From Candidatus Zixiibacteriota bacterium (GTDB lineage: Bacteria > RBG-13-66-14 > B26-G2 > WVWN01): a stretch of DNA of 50,850 nucleotides. Where the stretch lies: NCBI GenBank assembly GCA_030613505.1, contig JAUWLW010000021.1, forward strand, positions 1-50,850, in the 5' to 3' direction. Every line of letters starts with the position of its first letter. The stretch's first letter is position 1. Shown here piece by piece: positions 43,118 to 50,850 of this stretch. The notes under the pieces are model-generated. The model saw only the letters and a program-made list of their open reading frames with translations. It did no database searches and was not told the DNA's origin. A program made the position numbers and the translations under genes.

Positions 43118-43348
43118 TTATTCCAATATCTCGAGCGACGCGCGCTTGTTCTGTTTCATCGCCGCGGCGTTCAATATCGTCCTGAGCGCCCGGGCCGTCC
43201 TACCTTTCTTTCCGATTATCCGGCCGATGTCCTCGCGGTCAACCGAGACCTCTATTATCGTCGTCTTCTCGCCCGCGACCTCGTGGACCACTACCGCTTC
43301 CGGCTTCTCGACCAAATTCTTCGCGATGTATTCGATCAGGTCTTTCAT
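43118..43348 (-). CDS. khpA: KH-domain RNA-binding protein KhpA
   Basis: A 76-residue protein consisting of one KH domain with [18 protein letters not shown] (GxxG loop). KhpA usually lies between rpsP and rimM, as here, and binds RNA together with KhpB. A very strong AGGAGGT lies 6 nt before ATG 43348. The 120-nt gap to rpsP holds no gene; I see no clear promoter or terminator in it. Confidence 0.93.
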   Translation of the reverse strand: MKDLIEYIAKNLVEKPEAVVVHEVAGEKTTIIEVSVDREDIGRIIGKKGRTARALRTILNAAAMKQNKRASLEILE

Positions 43349-43468
43349 CTCGGCACCTCCTGTGCCTCGAGCTCCGGTTTGGGGTTTAGGACTAATATCA
43401 GAAATCGAAATGACAACTAATCGAAACTGATCTGGTCTTAAGCCTTGGTCGAATATTTAATCGGCCTT

Positions 43469-43741
43469 TTAGCCGGTTGTTTTTCGTTCCGCGAACTTCT
43501 TCAGTACGCCGGCCTTCGACAAAAGGTGCTTCGCCGTCTCGGAAGGCGTCGCGCCCACCGAAAGCCAATACAGCGTTCGTTCCTCGTTCACCTCGGAGAC
43601 CGCGGGGTCCGCCGTAGGGTCGTAGTACCCCAGCATCTCGATGAAGCGGCCGTCGCGCTTGGCGCGGCCGTCGGTTACTACGAGTCGGTAGCGCGGCGCG
43701 TTCTTTGCGCCCGTGCGTCGAAGTCTAATGCGAACAGCCAA
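43469..43741 (-). CDS. rpsP: Ribosomal protein bS16
   Basis: A 90-residue protein with the S16 pattern: AVRIRLRRTGAKNAPRYRLVVTDGRAKRDGRFIEMLGYYDP and SVGATPSETAKHLLSKAGVLKKF. Translation begins at TTG 43741, with GGAGGTG 7 nt upstream. It is the first gene of the ribosomal/tRNA-modification block and follows rpe by 34 nt. Confidence 0.97.
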   Translation of the reverse strand: MAVRIRLRRTGAKNAPRYRLVVTDGRAKRDGRFIEMLGYYDPTADPAVSEVNEERTLYWLSVGATPSETAKHLLSKAGVLKKFAERKTTG

Positions 43742-43775
43742 AAAATTCCACCTCCGAGCCGACGTGTTTTCGGCT

Positions 43776-44447
43776 CTAAGAGTCGAGTGCCGATTGAAGT
43801 TCCGTTATGGCCGCGGCGGGATCCGGCGCGCCGAAGACCGCGCTCCCGGCGACGATCACGTCCGCGCCGGCGTCCGCCACGCGCCTAATATTATCACTTT
43901 TTACGCCGCCGTCAACCTCAATTAATACCTCGCGGCCTGAGGCGTCGGCCATTTCCCGCGCCCGCGCGATCTTGGCCAGGCCGCCCTCGATGAACGCCTG
44001 GCCGCCGAACCCCGGGTTGACCGTCATTATTAATATAAAATCGGCCAGGCCCAAGACGTCTTCCAATACCCCGAGCGGCGTCGCCGGGTTGACCGCGGCC
44101 CCGGCCCTCTTGCCGGCCGCCTTTATCTGCTGCAGCGCGCGGTGAAGGTGAGGCGTGGCCTCGGCGTGCACCGTCACGACGTCGGCTCCCGCGGCGGCGA
44201 AGTCGTCGACGTACCTTTCCGGTTTCGCCACCATCAAATGCGCTATCATGACGAGGTCGCCGGCGTCGTCCCGCAGGTCGGCCACCATCTTGGGGCCGAA
44301 AGTTATGTTGGGCACGAACTCGCCGTCCATCACGTCGAAGTGCACGTACGTCAGGCCCGCGTCGCGGACGAGCTTCGTCGCCTCGGCCATCAGGCCGAAG
44401 TCCGCCGATAAAAGCGACGGCGCGAGTTCCGCTTTTCGCTTCGCCAT
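43776..44447 (-). CDS. rpe: Ribulose-phosphate 3-epimerase
   Basis: A 223-residue TIM barrel: LAPSLLSADFGLM at the start, YVHFDVMDGEFVPNITFGP with the metal-binding His and Asp, MTVNPGFGGQAFI, and EVDGGVKSDNIRRVADAGADVIVAGSAVF. It interconverts ribulose and xylulose 5-phosphate in the pentose phosphate pathway. The ATG at 44447 is 4 nt after the stop of the PASTA gene, so the two are co-transcribed. A PASTA-kinase gene upstream of rpe is common in Firmicutes; here only the PASTA part remains. Confidence 0.96.
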   Translation of the reverse strand: MAKRKAELAPSLLSADFGLMAEATKLVRDAGLTYVHFDVMDGEFVPNITFGPKMVADLRDDAGDLVMIAHLMVAKPERYVDDFAAAGADVVTVHAEATPHLHRALQQIKAAGKRAGAAVNPATPLGVLEDVLGLADFILIMTVNPGFGGQAFIEGGLAKIARAREMADASGREVLIEVDGGVKSDNIRRVADAGADVIVAGSAVFGAPDPAAAITELQSALDS

Positions 44448-44451
44448 AGTT

Positions 44452-45225
44452 TTAAGGCGCGGGCGGCCCGCTCGAGATGACGAGGTCCACCGCCTCGCCC
44501 TTCTTTACCTGCTCGCCGATGTCGGGCGCCTGGCGGATTATCCGGCCGGCCGGGACGATCGTCGACGGCTCGGTGGTGACGCTGCCCACGGCGAGCTCGT
44601 ATTCCTTCAGCGTTTTGGCGGCCTCGTCCACCGTGAGGCCGACGAGGTTGGCCGGCATTAGTATCGTAACCTCTTCCGAGCCCAGGCTTACAAGCAGGTT
44701 CACCTTGGTTCCGCGGTTTACCTTCTCGCGCGGCTTAGGCGTCTGGTCGATGACGTGGTCCTTGGGTACGGTGTCGTCGTGGACGTCGGTCACCTCGCCG
44801 ATGTTAAGGCCGATGCGCGTGAGGACCAGCTCGGCCTGGCGCAGCGTCCGGCCGACGACGTTGGGGACGTGGACCTCGGCCAGGCCCGCGCTAACGCGAA
44901 CTTTGACGGTCCGCCCCTTGCGCACCTTGATGCCCGGCTCCGGGTCCTGCTCGACGACGAACCCCTCGGGCAGCGACGAGCCTTTGGCGACGCCCATTTC
45001 CTTCATCACCAGGCCGGCGTCGGCGAGCATCATTTCGGCCTCGTCGACATTGTGGCCTATAATCTCCGGCACTCCGACCTCCTCGCCGCCGGCGACGAAC
45101 ATACGGCCGAAGCCCACGACGAGGACGAGATACCCCAACAATATCGCCACCAGCGCCGCGGCCACGAGGCGCAGGAAACGAAGGAGCCCTTTTACCAGGT
45201 CGACGCGTCCGATTTTCAGCTGCAT
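44452..45225 (-). CDS. Kinase-less membrane protein with three PASTA domains
   Basis: A 257-residue protein: a cytoplasmic stretch of about 15 residues, a TM helix (about 16-40), and three extracytoplasmic PASTA domains (about 48-113, 115-185, 187-255), each with the V-P-x-[VLI]-x-G and QxPxPGxxV-type pattern (DPEPGIKVRKGRTVKV, QTPKPREKVNRGTKVNL, QAPDIGEQVKKGEAVDL). PASTA domains bind muropeptides or lipid II. There is no kinase or transpeptidase domain in this gene. The ATG at 45225 is preceded directly by the U tract of a terminator-like hairpin; GGGGCG within that hairpin is the only Shine-Dalgarno-like sequence. Confidence 0.88.
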   Translation of the reverse strand: MQLKIGRVDLVKGLLRFLRLVAAALVAILLGYLVLVVGFGRMFVAGGEEVGVPEIIGHNVDEAEMMLADAGLVMKEMGVAKGSSLPEGFVVEQDPEPGIKVRKGRTVKVRVSAGLAEVHVPNVVGRTLRQAELVLTRIGLNIGEVTDVHDDTVPKDHVIDQTPKPREKVNRGTKVNLLVSLGSEEVTILMPANLVGLTVDEAAKTLKEYELAVGSVTTEPSTIVPAGRIIRQAPDIGEQVKKGEAVDLVISSGPPAP

Positions 45226-45251
45226 AAATAAAACGCCCCGCGAAGCGGGCG
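45226..45251 (-). terminator. Terminator-like hairpin abutting the PASTA start codon
   Basis: Minus strand: CGCCCGC, loop TTC, GCGGGGCG (one bulged G) and then TTTTATTT, which ends at the base before ATG 45225. It lies about 180 nt after the hpt stop. The upstream gap 45252-45429 is AT-rich and gene-free, with a weak TTGCTT ... TTAAAA promoter-like pair. Confidence 0.65.
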
Positions 45252-45429
45252 CGGCAAGTCGTAATTTTTAACATAAAAACGTTTTTAAAGCAAGGTTAAA
45301 AGGCTTTTGGCACTTTGAATTAGAGTTAAAAAAGACCCCTCGGGCGTTTTCGACCCCGGTATTCCCTGGTATTTAACACTGTACGCGCAGAACAAGCCCC
45401 GGCGGCGCTTAACGCGCAGGTCGTTTTCG

Positions 45430-45975
45430 TCATTCCTCCGGGGGGATTTCCTTAAGCGTCACTATATCCGGGAGGTTGCGGTATTGGCCGGCGTAGTCGA
45501 GGCCGTAGCCGACGGCGAAGACGTCGCCCACCTCGAAGCACACGTACCGGAGCGGTACTTCGACGCGCTGCATCGCCGGCTTATAGAGCAGCGCGCAGAT
45601 CTGGATGCTGCGCGGGTCGCGGATGCGGAGGTGGTCCACCAGGAAGGCGGTCGTCAGGCCCGTGTCGACGATATCCTCGACTATCAGGACGTCCCGGCCT
45701 TTCACGTTGACGGCGACGTCCTTCGTCAGCACGACCTCCTCGGCGATCTCCGTGCCCTCGCCGTAGCTTATTATCTCGGCGAAGTCGACCGCCATCGGCA
45801 AATCTATTGCGCGGATGAGGTCCGCGGCGAAGACGAACGCCCCCTTGAGTACGGTCACTGCGACGAGGTCCTTACCGGCGTAATCGGCCCTTATCTGTCG
45901 GCCCACCTCGACGACGCGGGCCGCCAGTATGTCCCGGTCATACAGGACTTTATCTATGTTCTTTTTGTAATCCAT
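45430..45975 (-). CDS. hpt: Hypoxanthine phosphoribosyltransferase
   Basis: About 181 residues. PRTase features: the flexible-loop region ISYGEG, the PRPP-binding motif VLIVEDIVDTGLTTAFL at about 95-112, and the C-terminal YVCFEVGDVFAVGYGLDYAGQYRNLP typical of Hpt. It salvages hypoxanthine (and often guanine). ATG 45975 is supported by AAAGGAC 5 nt upstream; this start overlaps the end of tilS by 26 nt. tilS-hpt adjacency is conserved in many bacteria, usually followed by ftsH, which is absent here. Confidence 0.94.
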   Translation of the reverse strand: MDYKKNIDKVLYDRDILAARVVEVGRQIRADYAGKDLVAVTVLKGAFVFAADLIRAIDLPMAVDFAEIISYGEGTEIAEEVVLTKDVAVNVKGRDVLIVEDIVDTGLTTAFLVDHLRIRDPRSIQICALLYKPAMQRVEVPLRYVCFEVGDVFAVGYGLDYAGQYRNLPDIVTLKEIPPEE

Positions 45976-47377
45976 GATAGGTCCTTTCGCGGCTCGCGGG
46001 CGGCGCTGACGGCTCCAGCCGTCGCATATGGACCGCCGGCTCACCCGCCGGCGCCCCGGCGCCCTCCGCCAACACGATCCCCGGCACCCATAAAATGTCC
46101 CGGCCCGCGCAAACTACGGGCCGGCGCCGGCGTTCCGAAGCCGGCACTTTGGCGTCTACGAATATATCTTGCAGTTTTTTAGTGCCGCCCAGGCCGACGG
46201 GCCGTACGCGGTCGCCGTCGCGCCACGCCCTCACATATAGCCGCGCCGCGGCGAAGCGTTCGTCGAGCCAGACCTCGCCCAGGCCGCGGCCGCGCAGCTC
46301 CTCGGGCGCCCGCGCGAGAGTCGCCACGATTTCGACGCCCGCCGGCGCGACGTGCGTCCGCCCCGGGACCGCTACCTCGGCCGACCAACGCCGCAGCGCC
46401 GGCCCGACCCTCGTTCGCTCGAAGTGCACGCCGCCGGCCGTGCGCCGCGCGGTGACGCCCGCCGGTAGGCATACCGCGCCGTCCTCGCGAAGCGAGAGCA
46501 CATCCTCTACGTGCCGGCGGTCCAAACCCCGCCTCGAGCCTGCGAGCTCGCCGTAAAGCTGCCGCACCGCGCGGCCGCGGAGCGCCTCGGGCAGAGCCGC
46601 CGGGAAAGCCGGCGCGAGGCCGATCCGGCCGTCGCCGCGGCCTACTACCAGGCGCGAGAGCAGCGCCGCGGTCTTTCGCTCCAGCGCCGCTTCGTCGGCT
46701 CGAGCCGAGGCCGCGAGCGCCGCGAACGACTTCCGCACGCCGGGCACGCGGGCCTCCAGCGTCGGTAGGACCTCGAGGCGGAACCAGTTGCGTAAAAAAG
46801 AGGGGGCGCGGTTAGTCGGGTCTTCGCGCCACGGGACGCCCAGCTCATCCAGGTAGGCCAGAACGTCGGCGCGGCTTCGCGCCAGCAGCGGCCGGACGAA
46901 TATACCCGCGGCGGGCGGCATCGCGGCCAGCCCCAACGTCCCGGCGCCGCGCGTCAAATTTAGGAGGACCGTCTCGGCCTGGTCGTCGACGGTGTGGCCC
47001 AACGCGACGGCGTCGAACTCGCGGGCGGTGCGTCTGAGAAACGAGCGCCGGGCGAGGCGGGCGGCCTCTTCGGTTGAGCGGCCGACGCTGCCGGGAAGCG
47101 ACTTTACGTCGACCCGCGCGCTGAAGAACGGGAGGCCCAGCGACGCGGCCTGTTGCCGTACGAACGCGGCGTCGTCGGCGCTTTCGGGTCGCAGCGCGTG
47201 GTCGAGGTGCGCTACCGCGAGACGCCACCTCCGGCCGGCCGCCAGCGCGCCAAGGGAGTACAGTAGCGCCGTCGAGTCCGGCCCGCCCGAGGCGGCGACG
47301 AGCGCCGACGCGCCCGGGGGCAATATGCCTTCCCGCCGGCACCACGCCAGCACCTCATCCTCGAAGCCGGCACCCAT
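45950..47377 (-). CDS. tilS: tRNA(Ile)-lysidine synthase
   Basis: About 475 residues. N-terminal PP-loop ATPase with SGGPDSTALLYSLG at about residues 30-43, HLDHALRPES and HTVDDQAETVLLNLTRGAG, then a TilS central domain and a C-terminal TilS_C region with VRPVGLGGTKKLQDIFVDAKVPASERRRRPVV. It makes lysidine at the wobble position of tRNA-Ile(CAU), an essential step. ATG 47377 follows the PorX stop by 2 nt; longer upstream reading belongs to that gene. Confidence 0.95.
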   Translation of the reverse strand: MGAGFEDEVLAWCRREGILPPGASALVAASGGPDSTALLYSLGALAAGRRWRLAVAHLDHALRPESADDAAFVRQQAASLGLPFFSARVDVKSLPGSVGRSTEEAARLARRSFLRRTAREFDAVALGHTVDDQAETVLLNLTRGAGTLGLAAMPPAAGIFVRPLLARSRADVLAYLDELGVPWREDPTNRAPSFLRNWFRLEVLPTLEARVPGVRKSFAALAASARADEAALERKTAALLSRLVVGRGDGRIGLAPAFPAALPEALRGRAVRQLYGELAGSRRGLDRRHVEDVLSLREDGAVCLPAGVTARRTAGGVHFERTRVGPALRRWSAEVAVPGRTHVAPAGVEIVATLARAPEELRGRGLGEVWLDERFAAARLYVRAWRDGDRVRPVGLGGTKKLQDIFVDAKVPASERRRRPVVCAGRDILWVPGIVLAEGAGAPAGEPAVHMRRLEPSAPPASRERTYHGLQKEHR

Positions 47378-47379
47378 TT

Positions 47380-48948
47380 TTACTTCGGCGTCATAGTCGC
47401 GACCGGCAGCACCAGCTCCGGCAGCGAGACGCCGCCGTGATAAAATCCCCCTTCGAAGCGCCGGTGGTACTCGCGCAGGTGATGGGAGAAGACGAGGTGA
47501 TGGCTGCCCTGCGCCAGTACGTACGTCTTGGCGAGGTAATCGTCGGGGAGGCCGAAGGCCTCGGGGTGGCGCACCAGGAAGGCCCCCTCGCCCTCGGGGC
47601 GGAGGTCGCGGCCTACCCAATACCGCGGCGTCTTAGTCGCGTCCTTGTCGGCGTACACCACAGCCGGCGTGTCGGTAAGCGTCGAGCCGTGGTCCGAGGT
47701 AAGTATCACCGTTGCGCTCTTATCCTCGGCGATTTTTCTTAGCAGCTGCTCGAGCGGTGAGCCGAGGTACCAGGTGAGGGCGAGGCGGGGTAGCGCTTCG
47801 GCCGTGGGGACGAGCGAGTTCAGCGCGCCGCCCGGGCCCGACTCGTGCGTAACGGTGTCGATGAAATTGAAGACGAACGCCGTGAAGGGGCGCGGCGACA
47901 GCGTGTCGATTATCTTGCGGGCTTTCTTCTCCTGCTCGCGGTTGGCGAATTTGTAGTAGCGGATCTTTTTGGCCTTGGGTGCGTGTCGCGCGGTGTGGTC
48001 GGAGAGGAATTGTTCCTCGTAGCGGTTCAGCGACTCCCCCTGGCCGCCCTCTTCGCGGAAGTTCTCCTTATACGCCGCCGCGATCTCTGCCGGCTTCTTC
48101 CCGGCGAAGATGGCGTTGCGGGCGTACAAGGTAGACGAGGGTACGGCGCCGCAGTATAACGACCGCTCGATGCGGTACAGCTGCCCGAGCCGCTCCTCGA
48201 GTAACAACCATTGGTCCAGACGAAGGCAGTCGACGACGACGAAGTAAACCGGGCGCCCGGTCGCGATCTGGGGGAGGGCGAACTTGTCCAGGACGTCCCA
48301 CGAGAGGGGTGGCGCGTCTTCCGCCCCCGCCACCCACGACGGGTATTGCTCGCACGCGAACGCGGCGAAAGTCCTGTCGGCCTCCGCAACCAGCTCGTTT
48401 TGCAAGGGCGCCAAAGCCCGGAGTGTCAATTCGCTTATCTCGCGTTGGGCGCGGCATATATCCAGGTAAAGGTCGGCCCAGTCGCGGAACGTGGCCGCCG
48501 GGTCGTTTATGACGCGCTGCGCCCGGTTGTAGTATTCTCCCCACGACCCCACGAACCGGTCGCGCCGGAGCTGTTCGATGTCTAGGACTTTTTTAAGCGA
48601 AGACAGGATCTGGTGGGGGTTCACCGGTTTCACCAGGAAGTCGTCGATCTCGCCGAAGTAGGCGTCGTCCATCAGCGTCTCTTCGGTCGACTTGGTGACC
48701 ATAATTACGGGCAGCGACGCGTCCACCGCCTTGAGCTCCCGCAGCGTCTCGATGCCGTCCATCCCCACCATTATCTCGTCCAGGAGGACGGCGTCGAAGG
48801 ATCGCTCCTTCACCAACGCCACGGCGTCCGGGCCGTTGGTCAACGTCGTCACGCGGTAACCGTGGTTCTCCAGGAATTGGATCTGTGACTTCAACAGGTC
48901 TATCTCGTCGTCGACCCACAGGATTTCGGGACGTCGTGCTTCGGCCAT
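47380..48948 (-). CDS. porX: PorX-like response regulator with PglZ phosphodiesterase domain
   Basis: A 522-residue two-domain protein. Residues 1-125 are a receiver: acidic pair D13/D14, phospho-acceptor D57 (AVLLDEIM), T85 and K107 (VKPV). Residues about 190-515 are a PglZ/alkaline-phosphatase-type domain with D240 (VVVDCLRLDQW), nucleophile candidate T273 (PSSTLYARNAIF) and D419-H420 (TSDHGS). This is the PorX layout; in Bacteroidetes PorX works with the kinase PorY, and the PglZ domain is a phosphodiesterase that switches on type IX secretion genes. The FlgD-like tail of the M28 peptidase would fit such export, but type IX structural genes are not in the window. It starts a few bases after aspS. 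Confidence 0.85.
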   Translation of the reverse strand: MAEARRPEILWVDDEIDLLKSQIQFLENHGYRVTTLTNGPDAVALVKERSFDAVLLDEIMVGMDGIETLRELKAVDASLPVIMVTKSTEETLMDDAYFGEIDDFLVKPVNPHQILSSLKKVLDIEQLRRDRFVGSWGEYYNRAQRVINDPAATFRDWADLYLDICRAQREISELTLRALAPLQNELVAEADRTFAAFACEQYPSWVAGAEDAPPLSWDVLDKFALPQIATGRPVYFVVVDCLRLDQWLLLEERLGQLYRIERSLYCGAVPSSTLYARNAIFAGKKPAEIAAAYKENFREEGGQGESLNRYEEQFLSDHTARHAPKAKKIRYYKFANREQEKKARKIIDTLSPRPFTAFVFNFIDTVTHESGPGGALNSLVPTAEALPRLALTWYLGSPLEQLLRKIAEDKSATVILTSDHGSTLTDTPAVVYADKDATKTPRYWVGRDLRPEGEGAFLVRHPEAFGLPDDYLAKTYVLAQGSHHLVFSHHLREYHRRFEGGFYHGGVSLPELVLPVATMTPK

Positions 48949-48952
48949 ATTT

Positions 48953-50728
48953 CTACTTGCCTTCCGGTTCTTTTTCTTTGAGCGATAGGCCGAGCTCGTC
49001 GAGCTGCTCGCGCGCTACCGGCGCCGGCGAGCCGTCCATCGGCGACGACGCCCGCAGCGTCTTGGGGAACGCGATGACCTCGCGAATCGATTCCTCGCCG
49101 CACATCACCATGATCCAACGGTCGAGGCCGGGCGCGATGCCGGCGTGGGGCGGCGTGCCGTACTCCAGCGCCCGCAGGAAGAAGCCGAACCGCGTCTCTA
49201 TCTCGTCGTCGGTATAGCCGAAGGCTTGGAATACGCGGCGCTGCAGCGCGGCGTCGTGGATACGGACGCTGCCCGAGCCGAGCTCGACGCCGTTGACGAC
49301 GACGTCGTACGCCCGCGACATTACGTCGAAGGGCGCGGCCTCCAACTTATCCACGTCCTCGAGCCGGGGCGACGTGAACGGGTGGTGGGACGGCACCGGC
49401 TCGCCCGTCGACGCGTCCCGCTCGAAAAGCGGGAAGTCCGTGACCCACAGGAAGTGAAAGCCTTCCTCTTTCTTGACGTTCGACATTTCGGCCAACCTGA
49501 GCCGTACGGACCCCATAGCGGCGGCGGCGGTCTCGAACGGGCCGCCGCAAGCGACGACGACGTCACCCTCCTCCGCGCCGGTTTTCGCGAGCAGCGCCGC
49601 CGCGGCGCCGTCGTCGAAGAACTTCGCCAGCACTCCGGAAAGCGCGCCCCCCGGGCCCACTTTGAGGGAGGCCAGGCCGCCGGCGCCCTCCGCCTTGGCG
49701 GCCGCCTCCAGCTCGTCGAGCTGCTTGCGACTCAATCCGCCGGGCACCCGCAGCGCGAAGACGCTGCCGCCGGCGTCGACGATTTTGCGGAATATCTCCG
49801 CGGACGTTTCGGCGAAGATATCCGTCGCGTCGTCGAGGAGGAGGCCGAAGCGGGCGTCGGGTTTGTCGCGGCCGTAGCGCGACATCGCCTCCCGCCAGCT
49901 TAGCCGCGGCCAGGGCGTCGCCAACTCGACGCCGACGCCGTCGCGGAAGGACGCGGCGAAGACGCCCTCGGTTATCTCGAAGATATCCTCCTCGCCCGCG
50001 AAGGACATCTCGACGTCGAGCTGGGTGAACTCCGGCTGGCGGTCGGCGCGCTGGTCCTCGTCGCGGAAGCAGCGCGCTATTTGGAAGTAGCGGTCCACGC
50101 CCGCGGCCATCAACAGCTGCTTGTATATCTGCGGCGACTGCGGCAGCGCGTAAAATTTCCCGCGGTGGATGCGGCTGGGGACGAGGTAGTCGCGCGCCCC
50201 CTCCGGCGTCGACCTCATCAGGATGGGGGTCTCGACTTCCAAGAAACCTCGAGCCGAGAGGTAGTCGCGGATGGCCTTGACGGCGCGGTGGCGGACGGCG
50301 AGGTTGCGCTGCATGTGCGGCCGGCGGAGGTCCAGGTAGCGGTACTCGAGCCGGAGCTCCTCGTGCACCTCGAGCTCTTCTTCCGCCAGGTTGAAGGGGG
50401 GCGTCTGGGCCCGGGCCAGGACCTCCAGCTCGCGCACGCGGAGTTCGACCGCGCCGGTCGGCGCGTCGTCGCGGCGCTGCTCCTCGGGCCGAAGGCGCAC
50501 CTCACCCGCGACGCGGACGACGTACTCGCCTCTGAGCTTCGAGGCCGCCTTGTGCAGTCCCTTACCGACCGCCGGGTCGACGACGAGCTGCGTGAAGCCG
50601 TAGCGGTCGCGGAGGTCGACGAAGAACAGGCCGCCAAGGTCGCGGCTCTTCCAGACCCAGCCGCACAGCGCCGCCTCTTGACCTACGTTACTTTCGTTCA
50701 GTTCGCCGCAGGTGTGGGTGCGTAGCAT
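48953..50728 (-). CDS. aspS: Aspartyl-tRNA synthetase
   Basis: A 591-residue bacterial-type AspRS: OB-fold anticodon-binding domain (GWVWKSRDLGGLFFVDLRD at about 24-42), class II motif 2 region QIARCFRDEDQRADRQPEFTQLDVEMSF at about 205-235, a GAD insertion domain (about 275-410), and motif 3 GIAPGLDRWIMVMCG near 530. ATG 50728 has AGGAAG 9 nt upstream. A structured region lies in the leader at 50771-50838. Confidence 0.96.
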   Translation of the reverse strand: MLRTHTCGELNESNVGQEAALCGWVWKSRDLGGLFFVDLRDRYGFTQLVVDPAVGKGLHKAASKLRGEYVVRVAGEVRLRPEEQRRDDAPTGAVELRVRELEVLARAQTPPFNLAEEELEVHEELRLEYRYLDLRRPHMQRNLAVRHRAVKAIRDYLSARGFLEVETPILMRSTPEGARDYLVPSRIHRGKFYALPQSPQIYKQLLMAAGVDRYFQIARCFRDEDQRADRQPEFTQLDVEMSFAGEEDIFEITEGVFAASFRDGVGVELATPWPRLSWREAMSRYGRDKPDARFGLLLDDATDIFAETSAEIFRKIVDAGGSVFALRVPGGLSRKQLDELEAAAKAEGAGGLASLKVGPGGALSGVLAKFFDDGAAAALLAKTGAEEGDVVVACGGPFETAAAAMGSVRLRLAEMSNVKKEEGFHFLWVTDFPLFERDASTGEPVPSHHPFTSPRLEDVDKLEAAPFDVMSRAYDVVVNGVELGSGSVRIHDAALQRRVFQAFGYTDDEIETRFGFFLRALEYGTPPHAGIAPGLDRWIMVMCGEESIREVIAFPKTLRASSPMDGSPAPVAREQLDELGLSLKEKEPEGK

Positions 50729-50770
50729 ATCGTATTTCTTCCTGGTAGCGTCGGGTATTGGTATGGCGCC

Positions 50771-50838
50771 GGGTGGCTTGATTGGCGGCGGGGTGGAACA
50801 CCCGCCGACCCCCTTGCCCGGAGGTGGGAATCAAGGCC
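50771..50838 (-). promoter_or_regulatory. Structured leader-like inverted repeats upstream of aspS
   Basis: Two nested inverted repeats: outer arms GGCTTGATT (50775-50783) and AATCAAGGCC (50829-50838), and an inner hairpin CGGCGGGGTG (50786-50795, plus-strand reading) with CACCCGCCG (50799-50807). As RNA from the minus strand it would form a long stem with an inner hairpin about 40 nt before aspS. It could be a cis-regulatory leader or the terminator of the upstream gene; it has no T-box features that I can see, and the window edge cuts the context. Confidence 0.4.
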
Positions 50839-50850
50839 GCCCCCGTGGAG

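Noticed and set aside
43349-43468. Separate promoter or riboswitch between rpsP and khpA
   Set aside because: Only weak boxes (TTGTCA with a too-short spacer) and no clear structure could be found.

Overview
This is a GC-rich stretch of chromosome from a diderm (LPS-making) bacterium, apparently an uncultured, FCB-like or neighbouring candidate-phylum lineage. The pointers are Kdo and heptose genes (kdsB, gmhA, a HddA-like kinase, rfaE2), an O-antigen-ligase-like protein, a PorX-type receiver-PglZ regulator, a FlgD-like C-terminal tail on a secreted peptidase, and a bactofilin. No 16S rRNA or other decisive marker is present, so the phylum is inference. I saw no tRNA, rRNA, CRISPR array or insertion sequence.

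1-12.4 kb (minus strand) is the most unusual part. Four consecutive membrane-protein genes, here called A-B-C-D (A = signal peptide + FN3 + two-TM protein; B = six-TM; C = two-TM with a large central domain; D = six-TM), occur twice in the same order: copy 2 at 12276-8742 and copy 1 at 4515-1116. Between the copies lie single-copy genes: a small basic protein, a 608-residue MutL/GlmL-family ASKHA ATPase, a small secreted protein, and a protein with barrel-sandwich-like and KOW-like segments. No glutamate mutase or other B12 enzyme is present. I read this as one multi-subunit, membrane-anchored, ATPase-linked envelope system with duplicated membrane subunits and unknown function. A consensus-like promoter at 12364-12392 starts it. 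A second promoter with the same -35 box, -10 box and spacing fires the other way into a bactofilin gene.

12.5-19 kb carries the bactofilin, a TldE/PmbA-like protein, a small RHH-like protein, a PQQ-type sugar dehydrogenase with its own monoheme c-type lipoprotein, and a secreted M28 peptidase whose catalytic domain is split by an inserted seven-repeat Ycf48/BNR-type beta-propeller. 19-24 kb holds envelope-sugar genes (CapD-like dehydratase, LytR_C protein, kdsB, rfaE2) and a CPA2 antiporter. 24-35.5 kb holds a large soluble PAS/GAF histidine kinase, recO, an AP-superfamily phosphodiesterase translationally coupled to an O-antigen-ligase-like protein, a helicase-loader-like pair, a degenerate CPBP-like membrane protein and uvrB.

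35.6-36.6 kb is a short AT-rich island with two overlapping unknown genes (a receiver-like protein and a two-TM protein), probably acquired horizontally. 36.6-50.8 kb returns to host composition: heptose genes, a methyltransferase, then a translation/RNA block (yraN, rnhB, rplS, SPOUT methyltransferase, trmD, rimM, khpA, rpsP), rpe, a kinase-less PASTA protein with a terminator-like hairpin touching its start codon, hpt, tilS, porX and aspS. Several starts were moved to internal ATG/GTG/TTG codons where a Shine-Dalgarno sequence or gene overlap decided it.
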